In this document: positions 1-6,307 of the stretch, piece by piece
Layout of the letters: the number at the start of each line of letters is the position of its first letter
Numbering within the stretch: the stretch's first letter is position 1
Assembly: GCA_012727625.1 (NCBI GenBank)
Contig: JAAYGP010000258.1
Coordinates: 1-7,601, forward strand
Length of the DNA: 7,601 bases
Source of the DNA: Clostridiaceae bacterium
GTDB lineage: Bacteria > Bacillota > Clostridia > DSM-8532
Direction: 5' to 3'
Notes under the pieces: model-generated
Seen by the model: the letters and a program-made list of their open reading frames with translations, nothing else
The model's database searches: none
Told to the model about the DNA's origin: nothing
Translations under genes and position numbers: made by a program

Positions 1-12
1 GTCTATTACCTC

Positions 13-18
13 TATAAT
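13..18 (+). promoter_or_regulatory. Possible -10 box for larA
   Basis: A perfect TATAAT lies 48 bases before the larA start codon. The matching -35 box would fall at or before the left edge of the window, so it cannot be judged. Transcription would start near position 25 and give an untranslated leader of about 40 bases, AT-rich and ending in the GGAGG ribosome binding site at 55-59. The call rests on one hexamer in AT-rich DNA, so chance is a real alternative. Confidence 0.3.
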
Positions 19-66
19 CAGCAGCTTTTTATTTAAAATAAAAATATATAAACCGGAGGCAAAAAC

Positions 67-1338
67 ATGTTAATAAAAATACCCTATGGTAAAACAAAAA
101 TGGAAGTTGAAATTGATGAAAAAAGGTTACTGGGCGTTTTTGAATCCCGCGTGGAAAAATATAAAAGCAGCGGCACCGAAACCGAAAGGGTGTTGGACGC
201 ACTCAGAAATCCAACAGGCACGGCCCGACTTTCTATGATAACTAAAAAATATAACAGGATTTTAATAATTACAAGCGATCACACAAGACCTGTCCCAAGC
301 AAACTAACCCTGCCATTGATTCTATCGGAGATACGTTCGGAAAATCCGGAAGCGGAAATAAAAATATTAATCGCGACCGGAATGCATAGGCCTATAACAA
401 GAGATGAAATAATTGAAAAGTTTGGGAATGAAATTGCTAAGAAAGAAGACCTTAATATTCATAACAGCGAAGACAAAAAGTCAATGACATTTAAGGGGCT
501 GCTCCCGTCCGGAGGTGAATTGTGGGTTAACTCCCTTGTCGACTGGGCTGATTTTATCATTGCTGAGGGCTTTATTGAACCTCATTTTTTTGCAGGCTTT
601 TCAGGAGGACGGAAAAGTATCCTGCCCGGCATAGCCTCAAAGGAAACAGTAATGTATAACCACAATGCAGAATTTATTGCGAGCAGCTTATCCAGGGCAG
701 GAACCCTTAAAGATAATCCTGTCCATAAAGACATGGTATACGCAGCTAAGGTTTGCGGACTAAAATTTATTCTGAACGTTGTACTTAATTCGCGAAAAGA
801 GGTTATCAGGGCATTTGCAGGTGATTGGATTAAGGCGCATAAGGCGGGCTGCTCTTTTGTTATGGAACTCGCGCAAGTGAAACCAAAGCCTTCTGATATT
901 GTTATTACATCAAACGGCGGTTATCCTTTGGATCAGAATATTTACCAGGCTGTAAAAGGTATGACCTCAGCAGAGAGCTGCGTCAAAAAAGGCGGGATTA
1001 TAATTATGGCGGCTTCATGCACAGATGGCCACGGAGGGCAGGCATTTTATGAATACTTCGCAAAATCAAAAACTGTTCGGGAAGTTACGGAACGTATTCT
1101 TAGAATACCCAGTGAAAAAACCAGGCCGGATCAATGGCAGGCCCAGATTCTTGCCCGGGTTATGGAAAAAGCGAAAGTTATTTTTGTTACCAATGAAAAA
1201 TTGGCAAAAACTGTGGAAGAAATGCATATGACATATGCCCCGGATTTGAAAACTGCAGTTTCAATATCGGACAGTATTCTGGGGAAAAATTCAGGCATAG
1301 CTGTAATACCGGACGGAGTCAGCGTAATTGTAAAGTAA
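67..1338 (+). CDS. larA: LarA-family nickel-pincer 2-hydroxyacid racemase/epimerase
   Basis: 423 residues, essentially the length of characterised lactate racemase LarA. LarA enzymes invert the C2 centre of 2-hydroxy acids by hydride transfer to a nickel-pincer nucleotide (NPN) tethered to a lysine. Key residues are all present, offset by one from Thermoanaerobacterium LarA numbering as I recall it: D71 and R74 (in SDHTRP), H107 (GMHRP), H173 (EPHFFAGFSGG), K183 (cofactor-linking lysine), H199 (nickel ligand, in YNHN), Y293, Q294 and K297 (IYQAVKG). The two histidines H107 and H173 are the expected acid/base pair. The protein is cytoplasmic, with no signal peptide. The start is set by GGAGG at 55-59, seven bases before the ATG. 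The cofactor-making genes larB, larC and larE are not in the window, so they must lie elsewhere if the enzyme is active. The lactate-type active site favours lactate or a similar small 2-hydroxy acid, but relatives racemise malate, phenyllactate and aldonates, so the substrate is unproven. Confidence 0.9.
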   Translation: MLIKIPYGKTKMEVEIDEKRLLGVFESRVEKYKSSGTETERVLDALRNPTGTARLSMITKKYNRILIITSDHTRPVPSKLTLPLILSEIRSENPEAEIKILIATGMHRPITRDEIIEKFGNEIAKKEDLNIHNSEDKKSMTFKGLLPSGGELWVNSLVDWADFIIAEGFIEPHFFAGFSGGRKSILPGIASKETVMYNHNAEFIASSLSRAGTLKDNPVHKDMVYAAKVCGLKFILNVVLNSRKEVIRAFAGDWIKAHKAGCSFVMELAQVKPKPSDIVITSNGGYPLDQNIYQAVKGMTSAESCVKKGGIIIMAASCTDGHGGQAFYEYFAKSKTVREVTERILRIPSEKTRPDQWQAQILARVMEKAKVIFVTNEKLAKTVEEMHMTYAPDLKTAVSISDSILGKNSGIAVIPDGVSVIVK

Positions 1339-1457
1339 AAATTCTGCTTTTTAAAATCATAACATATAGTATTTCAGCGGGATTGTAAACATCGGAAAAG
1401 GAATATATTTGTATAGGGCAATGCAAGGATGCGGGTTTAATCTGTATTTCTGCCGAA

Positions 1458-1500
1458 AAAGAAGTGTATTTACGCCTGGCGGACTAAAATACACTTCTTT
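1458..1500. terminator. Hairpin terminator between convergent genes
   Basis: Arms 1458-1471 (aaagaagtgtattt) and 1487-1500 (aaatacacttcttt) are a perfect 14-bp inverted repeat around a 15-base loop, which itself contains gcc-t-ggc. The hairpin lies between two genes that point at each other. It is 119 bases past the larA stop and 58 bases past the stop of the minus-strand fusion gene. Read on the minus strand, the right arm runs into cttctttttc, a better T tract than on the plus strand, where only three Ts precede cag. It therefore probably works best for the fusion gene and may serve both. The stem is AT-rich and weaker than a classic terminator. The rest of 1339-1558 shows no gene. Confidence 0.55.
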
Positions 1501-1558
1501 CAGTCAAATTTTTAATATTAGCGTTTTTATTTTTATGGGATGTATACAAATCCCGCCT

Positions 1559-4081
1559 TTACACAACCTGCTCCTCTTTCAGCTTAAGTTTTTCAATCGC
1601 GTTCTCCCGCATTTTGTACTTTAATATTTTCCCTGCAGCATTCATCGGAAATTCCGTAACAAAATCCACATAGCGGGGAGTTTTATGCTTTGCCATATTG
1701 GAACGGACATAATCCTTCAATTCGTCTTCAGTCATTGTCTCCCCCTCTTTTAAAATAACACAGGCCATGATTTCCTCACCATATTGCTGGTCGGGCACAC
1801 CGATAACCTGAACGTCCTTAACCTTTGGATGAGTATATATAAAATCTTCTATTTCCTTGGGATAGATATTTTCTCCTCCACGTATAATCATATCCTTTAT
1901 GCGGCCTGTTATTTTAAAGCAGCCGTTGGAATCCCTACGGGCAAGGTCTCCGGTATGGAGCCAGCCGTCTGCGTCAATAGCGGCAGCCGTGGCTTCAGGC
2001 ATCTTATAATAGCCTTTCATGATATTATATCCGCGGGCAACAAATTCACCATCAACTCCATCCGGCAAATCCTCTCCTGTTATCGGATCAACTATTTTAC
2101 ATTCAACTCCGGGCAAGGCACGACCCACAGTGTTAACACGAATTTCCAGCGGATCATCCGTACGGCTTTGGGTGCAGCCCGGTGATGCCTCGGTCTGTCC
2201 ATAAACAATTGTTATCTCTTTCATGTTCATCTTATCCACAACGTCCTGCATAACCTTTACAGGACAGGGGCTTCCTGCCATTATCCCAGTCCTCATGCAG
2301 GAAAAATCAGTTTTTTCAAAATCTTCATGGGCAAGCATTGCTATAAACATGGTGGGAACACCATTAACGCAGGTTATTTTCTCTCTGTTGATACAATCAA
2401 GTGATTTTTTTGGAGAAAAATAAGGAATCGGACATAATGTGGCTCCATGAGTAATTGCCGCGGTCATGGACAAAACCATGCCAAAGCAATGGAACATTGG
2501 CACATGCAAAAGCATCCGATCGGCTGTGGAAAGTTCCATGCAATCGCCTATGTTTTTGCCGTTGTTTATAATATTGTAATGTGTAAGCATTACTCCTTTT
2601 GGGAAGCCAGTTGTGCCCGATGTGTATTGAATATTGCATACATCGTGCTTGTTAATTTCAGCAGCACGGCGGTAAACCTCGGAAATCGGCACCTTTACAG
2701 CCATATCCATGGCTTCATCCCACGTCAGGCATCCCTTTTGTTTTGAATCTATGGTTATGATGTTTCGTAAAAACGGCAGCCGTCTTGCATGAAGCGGCTC
2801 ACCGGGCTTTGTTGTTTCCAGTTCGGGACAAAGCTCCTTAACGATACCAACATAATCCGAATCCTTGTATCCGTCAATCATGACAAGGGTATGAGTGTCC
2901 GACTGACGCAGGAGATATTCCGCTTCATGGATTTTATAGGCTGTGTTTACTGTTACAAGGATTGCTCCGATTTTTGTTGTTGCCCAGAAAGTTATAAACC
3001 ATTGTGGAACGTTTGTAGCCCAAATTGCCACATGATCCCCGCGTTTAACCCCCAGGGCTATCAGAGAGCGGGCAAATGTATCCACATCATCCCTGAATTC
3101 ACGGTATGTCCTTGTGTAATCCAGTGTTGTGTAACGGAATGCATATTGATCGGGAAACTCCTCAACAACACGATCAAGAACCTGGGGAAAAGTCAAGTCA
3201 ATTAAGGTATCCCTTTCCCAGATATACTGACCGGTTCTATCACTGTTAAAATAAAGACTTCTTTTAGCCTGGGGTTTATCTATATAGCGGCTCATAAAAT
3301 GGGCAAAATGAGGGAATACAATACCTGCGTCATGCAAATCAGAAGACCAGCGCTTAACCCACTCCAGAGAGATATAACCCTCGTAGTTAATTGACCGTAA
3401 AGCAAGCATCATGTCATTAAAGGGCAGATCCCCCTCACCCATCAGCTTGTATTTAACCTGTCCGTTCTCAATAACTGAATCCTTAACATGCACATAGCGG
3501 ATATACGCACCGAGATTCTGAACCGTTTTTTCCGGAGTTTCACCTGCATAGCGGTATGGATGATGTATATCCCATAAAGCAGCCACAGAATCACTTGCAG
3601 CAAGATCCAGCAAATTCTTTAATCTTGATGTATCTGAATATACACCGTTGGTTTCAATCAGTAAAACAACATCCTTCCCCTCAGCAATGGGAATAAGCCT
3701 GCGCAGTGTCTTTAACACCACTTCATCATCCACATCTTCCTCCGGGTGTGGCTTAAGATCGGCCAGTATTCTTACAAAAGGAGTATTAAGCTTATTTGCC
3801 AGATAAATATACTGGGTTATTTCCTTTATATTTTCATCCTCCCTGTCTGCAAACTTAAGACAGCAGCCCGAGGAAAGACAAGGAATCTCCAGGTGAAGTG
3901 AAGCAAGTTTTTTAATTGTATGAGGCAGCACGCTTTCCTTAAAGGGCTGTGCTTTTACAGCAAAAATATCATCCCCAAGCCCTCGGATTTCAATTCCATG
4001 ATAGCCAAGATCCTTGGCCATTGAATATATATCAGTCCAGCTAAAATCCGGGCAACCTAAAGTTGAAAATGCAAGTTTCAT
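1559..4081 (-). CDS. Fusion protein: TIM-barrel sugar isomerase/epimerase + acyl-CoA synthetase
   Basis: 840 residues in two complete domains. Residues 1-265 are a xylose-isomerase-like TIM barrel (AP_endonuc_2 fold; relatives include hydroxypyruvate isomerase, IolE and tagatose 3-epimerase). The expected metal ligands are E143 (LIETNG), D171 with H174 (WDIHHPYR), H198 (YVHVKD) and E240 (ISLEW). After a linker of about 25 residues, 290-840 is an AMP-forming ligase of the ANL superfamily, closest by eye to ACSF2/FadD-like medium-chain acyl-CoA synthetases. Its motifs are the P-loop YTSGTTGFPKG at 486-496, YGQTE at 627-631, TGD at 710-712, GR at 726-727, GGENIYP at 735-741 and the adenylation lysine K818 in AAGKI. 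Nothing is missing, so both halves look active: isomerisation of a small sugar-like compound, and ATP-dependent thioesterification of a carboxylic acid with CoA. The start is the ATG at 4081, preceded at five bases by GGAGG. A TTG at 4093 overlaps that site and is rejected. The protein is cytoplasmic. The substrates, and whether one feeds the other, are unknown. Confidence 0.9.
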   Translation of the reverse strand: MKLAFSTLGCPDFSWTDIYSMAKDLGYHGIEIRGLGDDIFAVKAQPFKESVLPHTIKKLASLHLEIPCLSSGCCLKFADREDENIKEITQYIYLANKLNTPFVRILADLKPHPEEDVDDEVVLKTLRRLIPIAEGKDVVLLIETNGVYSDTSRLKNLLDLAASDSVAALWDIHHPYRYAGETPEKTVQNLGAYIRYVHVKDSVIENGQVKYKLMGEGDLPFNDMMLALRSINYEGYISLEWVKRWSSDLHDAGIVFPHFAHFMSRYIDKPQAKRSLYFNSDRTGQYIWERDTLIDLTFPQVLDRVVEEFPDQYAFRYTTLDYTRTYREFRDDVDTFARSLIALGVKRGDHVAIWATNVPQWFITFWATTKIGAILVTVNTAYKIHEAEYLLRQSDTHTLVMIDGYKDSDYVGIVKELCPELETTKPGEPLHARRLPFLRNIITIDSKQKGCLTWDEAMDMAVKVPISEVYRRAAEINKHDVCNIQYTSGTTGFPKGVMLTHYNIINNGKNIGDCMELSTADRMLLHVPMFHCFGMVLSMTAAITHGATLCPIPYFSPKKSLDCINREKITCVNGVPTMFIAMLAHEDFEKTDFSCMRTGIMAGSPCPVKVMQDVVDKMNMKEITIVYGQTEASPGCTQSRTDDPLEIRVNTVGRALPGVECKIVDPITGEDLPDGVDGEFVARGYNIMKGYYKMPEATAAAIDADGWLHTGDLARRDSNGCFKITGRIKDMIIRGGENIYPKEIEDFIYTHPKVKDVQVIGVPDQQYGEEIMACVILKEGETMTEDELKDYVRSNMAKHKTPRYVDFVTEFPMNAAGKILKYKMRENAIEKLKLKEEQVV

Positions 4082-4086
4082 AAATA

Positions 4087-4091
4087 CCTCC
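4087..4091 (-). promoter_or_regulatory. Ribosome binding site fixing the fusion-gene start
   Basis: GGAGG on the minus strand, five bases before the ATG at 4081. An in-frame TTG at 4093-4091 shares a base with this site and has no ribosome binding site of its own. The ATG also gives MKLAFSTLGCP, a typical first beta strand of this barrel family. Confidence 0.8.
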
Positions 4092-4165
4092 AAAATTTAT
4101 TGAATTCTTAAAATTTCCACTATATATACGGGGCTGCTAAATTAACAGGTTGAGATTTGTGGTGC

Positions 4166-4603
4166 CTATGCACCGCCGTTTAAGCTTTTTTTCATTTGAA
4201 TATGCTCAATGCCGGCTTCCATAAATTTTTCCCCTGCTTCAGCAAAGCCTAATTTTTTATAAAAACCTACAGCTGTAATCTGGGCATCCAAAACTATGTC
4301 TTCCGCGCCTTTTTCCAGAGCTATGTTCATAAGTTCAACACAAATCTTTTTTCCGATGCCGCATCTCCTGTTTTCTTTCAAAACTGCGACTCTGCCGATT
4401 CGGGCTTTTTTCCCGTTTAATATCAATCTCCCGCATCCTATCGGCTTGTCTTCGAGATAAGCAATTACGTGCTCCGCGGTTTTATCATACTCATCAATCT
4501 CAATCTCTAAAGGGACATGTTGTTCACGTACAAACACCTTGGTCCTGACATAAAACGCATCCCCAATTTCGTCTGTATTTTTTATTCTTTTAATGCTAAT
4601 CAT
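4166..4603 (-). CDS. GNAT-family N-acetyltransferase, ElaA/YjcF type
   Basis: 145 residues, one GNAT domain that would transfer an acetyl group from acetyl-CoA to an unknown amine. The N-terminal block VFVREQHVPLEIEIDEYD (23-40) is the hallmark of the ElaA/YjcF branch. The acetyl-CoA pyrophosphate loop is RRCGIG (79-84), preceded by the IGRVAVL strand. FYKKLGF (114-120) and GIEHIQM (131-137) are the usual C-terminal motifs. I chose the ATG at 4603 because GGGAG at 4610-4614 sits six bases before it. The ATG twelve codons upstream at 4639 lacks a ribosome binding site and would add an unusual KLKGWGWEIS leader. The gene ends 84 bases before the isomerase/CoA-ligase gene on the same strand, so the two may share a transcript, though I see no functional link. 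A small ggtgc/gcacc hairpin (4161-4174) spans its stop codon but has no T tract. Confidence 0.85.
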   Translation of the reverse strand: MISIKRIKNTDEIGDAFYVRTKVFVREQHVPLEIEIDEYDKTAEHVIAYLEDKPIGCGRLILNGKKARIGRVAVLKENRRCGIGKKICVELMNIALEKGAEDIVLDAQITAVGFYKKLGFAEAGEKFMEAGIEHIQMKKSLNGGA

Positions 4604-4708
4604 ACTAATCTCCCAGCCCCAACCTTTAAGCTTAACCATTATTTTAAATTAAGCTGCGAAATAAAACAATAGTAAGTTTGATTAATATGAATCTTATATG
4701 AAAATTGT

Positions 4709-4787
4709 GTTACTGTTCACACCCTGACCTGATTAAGGTTCTGCCATAGCCGCCCAGGATATTGAGCAATGACGGTTACTGTTCACA
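4709..4787. repeat. Pair of 13-bp direct repeats in spacer
   Basis: The 13-mer gttactgttcaca occurs exactly at 4709-4721 and again at 4775-4787, 66 bases apart and in the same orientation. The intervening DNA has no convincing open reading frame on either strand. The repeats could be a regulator's operators, the ends of a small decayed element, or a dispersed repeat family. I do not recognise a specific insertion sequence. They lie about 105 bases upstream of the GNAT start and 180 bases upstream of cwlJ. The neighbouring 4604-4708 holds only AT-rich sequence without a gene. Confidence 0.6.
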
Positions 4788-4797
4788 GGATCTGTTA

Positions 4798-4862
4798 AAA
4801 GATATTGTGCAGCAGGAGGAAACTTTAGCGTAAGGAAGCTTCCTTTACTGCACAACATCTTT
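4798..4862. repeat. Long nested inverted repeat
   Basis: Outer arms 4798-4812 (aaagatattgtgcag) and 4848-4862 (ctgcacaacatcttt) pair over 15 positions with one A-C mismatch on the plus strand. On the minus-strand RNA that position becomes a G-U wobble, which hints that the minus-strand transcript is the folded one. Inside the loop, 4832-4845 is a perfect 14-base palindrome (aaggaagcttcctt), giving a hairpin within a hairpin. The loop also carries AGGAGGA at 4814-4820, but no start codon follows at a usable distance. On the minus strand the outer stem is followed by tttt, so it could end transcription coming from the cwlJ side. Its role is unknown: terminator, structured RNA, or remnant of a small mobile repeat. 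Confidence 0.6.
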
Positions 4863-4907
4863 CAAATAAATAAAGGTTCTTTACCGGACAGTTTACAAAA
4901 ATTTTGA

Positions 4908-4934
4908 ACCATAAATTCCAATCTGCATAGGATA
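4908..4934 (+). promoter_or_regulatory. Putative mother-cell sigma (SigK/SigE-like) promoter of cwlJ-gerQ
   Basis: CATAGGATA at 4926-4934 fits the CATAnnnTA -10 element used by sporulation sigma factors K and E. An ACC at 4908-4910, 15 bases upstream, resembles the AC core of a SigK -35 box, although the spacer is slightly short. No good SigE -35 (ATA-type at correct spacing) is visible. Transcription would start near 4941, leaving a short leader with AGGTGA at 4957-4962 before the cwlJ ATG. Coat-layer germination genes are expressed in the mother cell, which fits. Confidence 0.35.
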
Positions 4935-4966
4935 ATACTAAGAAACAACCAAGGTCAGGTGATTGG

Positions 4967-5410
4967 ATGCCATTATCCGCAAGAGAGCTTTTTGCCCGCA
5001 TGATACGTTGTGAAGCCGAGGGAGAGGGCGATAACGGTATGAAAGCAGTTGCAACCGTTGTAATGAATCGCGTGCATGTTCCCTACGGTGAATATATGAG
5101 AGTGAATCAGGGTGATTTGCGCAAAGTCCTGTTGCAGCCATATCAATTTACATGCGCCATGGAAACTGTCTACGGAGAGTATAATCCTCAGAATATATAC
5201 AATATCCCCGCAAGGCAGGAGGATTATGATGTCGCTGATTGGGCTCTTGCTGGAAACAAGCACTTTGGTGTGGGCGAATGTTTATGGTATTACAACCCAT
5301 TTCAGGAAGGATGCAGTACATATTTCCCTCGAACCAGAACAGGAGTTTACTACAATCGTATTGTAAACCATTGTTTTTATTCTCCTACGCCCTTGTATGC
5401 GCAAACATAG
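4967..5410 (+). CDS. cwlJ: Spore cortex-lytic cell wall hydrolase CwlJ
   Basis: 147 residues, a bare SleB/CwlJ hydrolase domain (Hydrolase_2 family) with no signal peptide and no peptidoglycan-binding domain. This is the form of CwlJ (about 142 residues in B. subtilis), not of SleB. The conserved entry motif ARMIRCEAEGEGDNGMKAVA lies at 10-29, and E16 is the likely catalytic glutamate. The C-terminal half shows LWYYNP (106-111), GC (115-116) and NHCFYSPT (134-141), which align with the same stretches of Bacillus CwlJ. In Bacillus this enzyme sits in the coat and degrades cortex peptidoglycan containing muramic-delta-lactam when Ca-dipicolinate is released. The start is set by AGGTGA, four bases before the ATG. 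gerQ follows 141 bases downstream on the same strand, the arrangement known from several Bacillus species, which strengthens the CwlJ call. Confidence 0.88.
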   Translation: MPLSARELFARMIRCEAEGEGDNGMKAVATVVMNRVHVPYGEYMRVNQGDLRKVLLQPYQFTCAMETVYGEYNPQNIYNIPARQEDYDVADWALAGNKHFGVGECLWYYNPFQEGCSTYFPRTRTGVYYNRIVNHCFYSPTPLYAQT

Positions 5411-5537
5411 AAGCCCTGACACTAGTCTTTCCTGACGCTTTATATGACAGAACACCAATAGGGTGTAATTGCAACTCTGAGAATATATGAATAAAATTGC
5501 CCGGCTATCTTGCGCAAACGTTTAATAAAAAGAAATT

Positions 5538-5542
5538 GGAGG
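5538..5542 (+). promoter_or_regulatory. Ribosome binding site fixing the gerQ start
   Basis: GGAGG nine bases before the ATG at 5552. It decides against the in-frame TTG at 5510, which would add a basic MRKRLIKRNWRFFA leader that includes translation through this site. The 141-base gap between cwlJ and gerQ shows only a weak acacc/ggtgt hairpin (5452-5466) and no clear second promoter. Confidence 0.75.
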
Positions 5543-5551
5543 TTTTTTGCT

Positions 5552-6184
5552 ATGAATGAACACAATATCACAAATAATACCGCAAAAGCTGCCCAACCGA
5601 CCACAGCAGCAAAGAAAACCGTGATTAAAGCCACATCAAAAAGGCCTCAGCTTCCCGAGCCGTCCGAAACAGCCACGCCAATGAAACAGACCCATGATAT
5701 GATGCCGAATCAGTATCAACCCGGTCTGCCCCAGGCAAGAATTTCACAAACTCCTATGGGAATAGCTGATACTGTTTCCATGCAGCAGCCAGATATATAT
5801 CCGCCTGCGGTTTCTCAGCAGGGTATGATTCAGTCACCTATGGCTCAGCAAGGCATGATGCAGCCTTCCCTTTCGCAGCAAAGTATTTTTCAGCCCATGC
5901 AGCAGGCACAACAGGTAATCCCTTCCCGTACATCAATAATGACCAGCGGCCGTGGAGTGAGAAATTCTGTTTTGTCAGACACAAACTTCACCCAGGGATT
6001 CCTTCAAACTCAGATTGGCCGTCATGTAAAAGTTGAATTTCTTTTGGGAACCAATATGTTTGTTGACAGGGAAGGGGTTCTTGTCAAGGTTGGAACCGAC
6101 TATATCATCATCCAGGAAACAGAAACCGATGATTATCTTTTATGTGATATATACTCAATTAAGTTTATCAGGTTCTATTATTAG
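5552..6184 (+). CDS. gerQ: Spore coat protein GerQ
   Basis: 210 residues, somewhat longer than B. subtilis GerQ (181). The C-terminal 65-70 residues (about 143-210) form the GerQ domain: FLQTQIGRHVKVEFLLGTN, then a VLVKVGTDYIIIQE strand pair, and a final DIYSIKFIRFYY matching the conserved end of the family. The N-terminal two thirds is low-complexity, rich in Q, P, M, S and T, with a lysine cluster (K21, K22, K26, K30, K45). B. subtilis GerQ is cross-linked through N-terminal lysines by transglutaminase, but no such enzyme is in view here. Residues 88-116 hold three tandem copies of a ten-residue unit of the form (S/A)QQGMxQPxx. In Bacillus, GerQ is required for CwlJ to be present in the coat, matching the gene order here. 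The ATG at 5552 follows GGAGG (5538-5542) at nine bases. An upstream in-frame TTG at 5510 has no such site. Confidence 0.82.
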   Translation: MNEHNITNNTAKAAQPTTAAKKTVIKATSKRPQLPEPSETATPMKQTHDMMPNQYQPGLPQARISQTPMGIADTVSMQQPDIYPPAVSQQGMIQSPMAQQGMMQPSLSQQSIFQPMQQAQQVIPSRTSIMTSGRGVRNSVLSDTNFTQGFLQTQIGRHVKVEFLLGTNMFVDREGVLVKVGTDYIIIQETETDDYLLCDIYSIKFIRFYY

Positions 6185-6199
6185 GTTTTATATATTCTG

Positions 6200-6228
6200 C
6201 CCCCGTTTCTGCAAGCGGGGGTTCTTTG
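6200..6228 (+). terminator. Rho-independent terminator after gerQ
   Basis: cccccg (6200-6205) pairs with cggggg (6216-6221) around a ten-base loop and is followed by the T-rich tract ttcttt. It begins 15 bases after the gerQ stop. The GC-rich stem stands out from its AT-rich surroundings. The T tract is short and interrupted. It would close the cwlJ-gerQ unit and keep transcription out of the convergent ykvI homologue. Confidence 0.75.
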
Positions 6229-6307
6229 CATTATATTGATTAACAGGTAAATATGCTCATATTTTATACCGGAAGTAAATTCAGGGCTATTTTTACTATA
6301 ATGTTTT

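Noticed and set aside
1537..1554. gggat/atccc hairpin just after the fusion-gene stop
   Set aside because: Only five base pairs, and on the minus strand it is followed by A-rich rather than T-rich sequence, so it is not a convincing terminator.
1784..3205. Several plus-strand open frames of 60-140 codons opposite the fusion gene
   Set aside because: They lie antisense to a protein with full motif conservation, show no recognisable domains and lack ribosome sites. They are shadows of the real gene.
4082..4093. TTG start four codons upstream for the fusion gene (844 residues)
   Set aside because: The TTG overlaps the GGAGG that serves the ATG at 4081 and has no ribosome site of its own.
4604..4639. 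Upstream ATG for the GNAT gene (157 residues)
   Set aside because: No ribosome binding site precedes it, whereas GGGAG is well placed before the ATG at 4603. The extra residues are not family-like.
4814..4820. AGGAGGA as the ribosome site of a small gene
   Set aside because: No ATG, GTG or TTG follows within a workable distance. The motif is in the loop of the nested inverted repeat.
4640..4900. A recognisable insertion sequence or MITE
   Set aside because: Repeats are present but there is no transposase fragment, no clear terminal inverted repeat pair with target duplication, and I cannot match it to a known element. It is kept as repeats only.
5398..5519. Nine-base repeat tgcgcaaac at 5398 and 5511 around the cwlJ-gerQ gap
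   Set aside because: It is too short to distinguish from chance, and one copy is inside the cwlJ coding region.
5510..5551. TTG start for a longer GerQ
   Set aside because: The GGAGG at 5538-5542 lies inside this extension and correctly positions the ATG at 5552.
6249..6264. aaatat/atattt hairpin as terminator of the ykvI homologue
   Set aside because: Six AT pairs with no T tract on the minus strand. Too weak to call.
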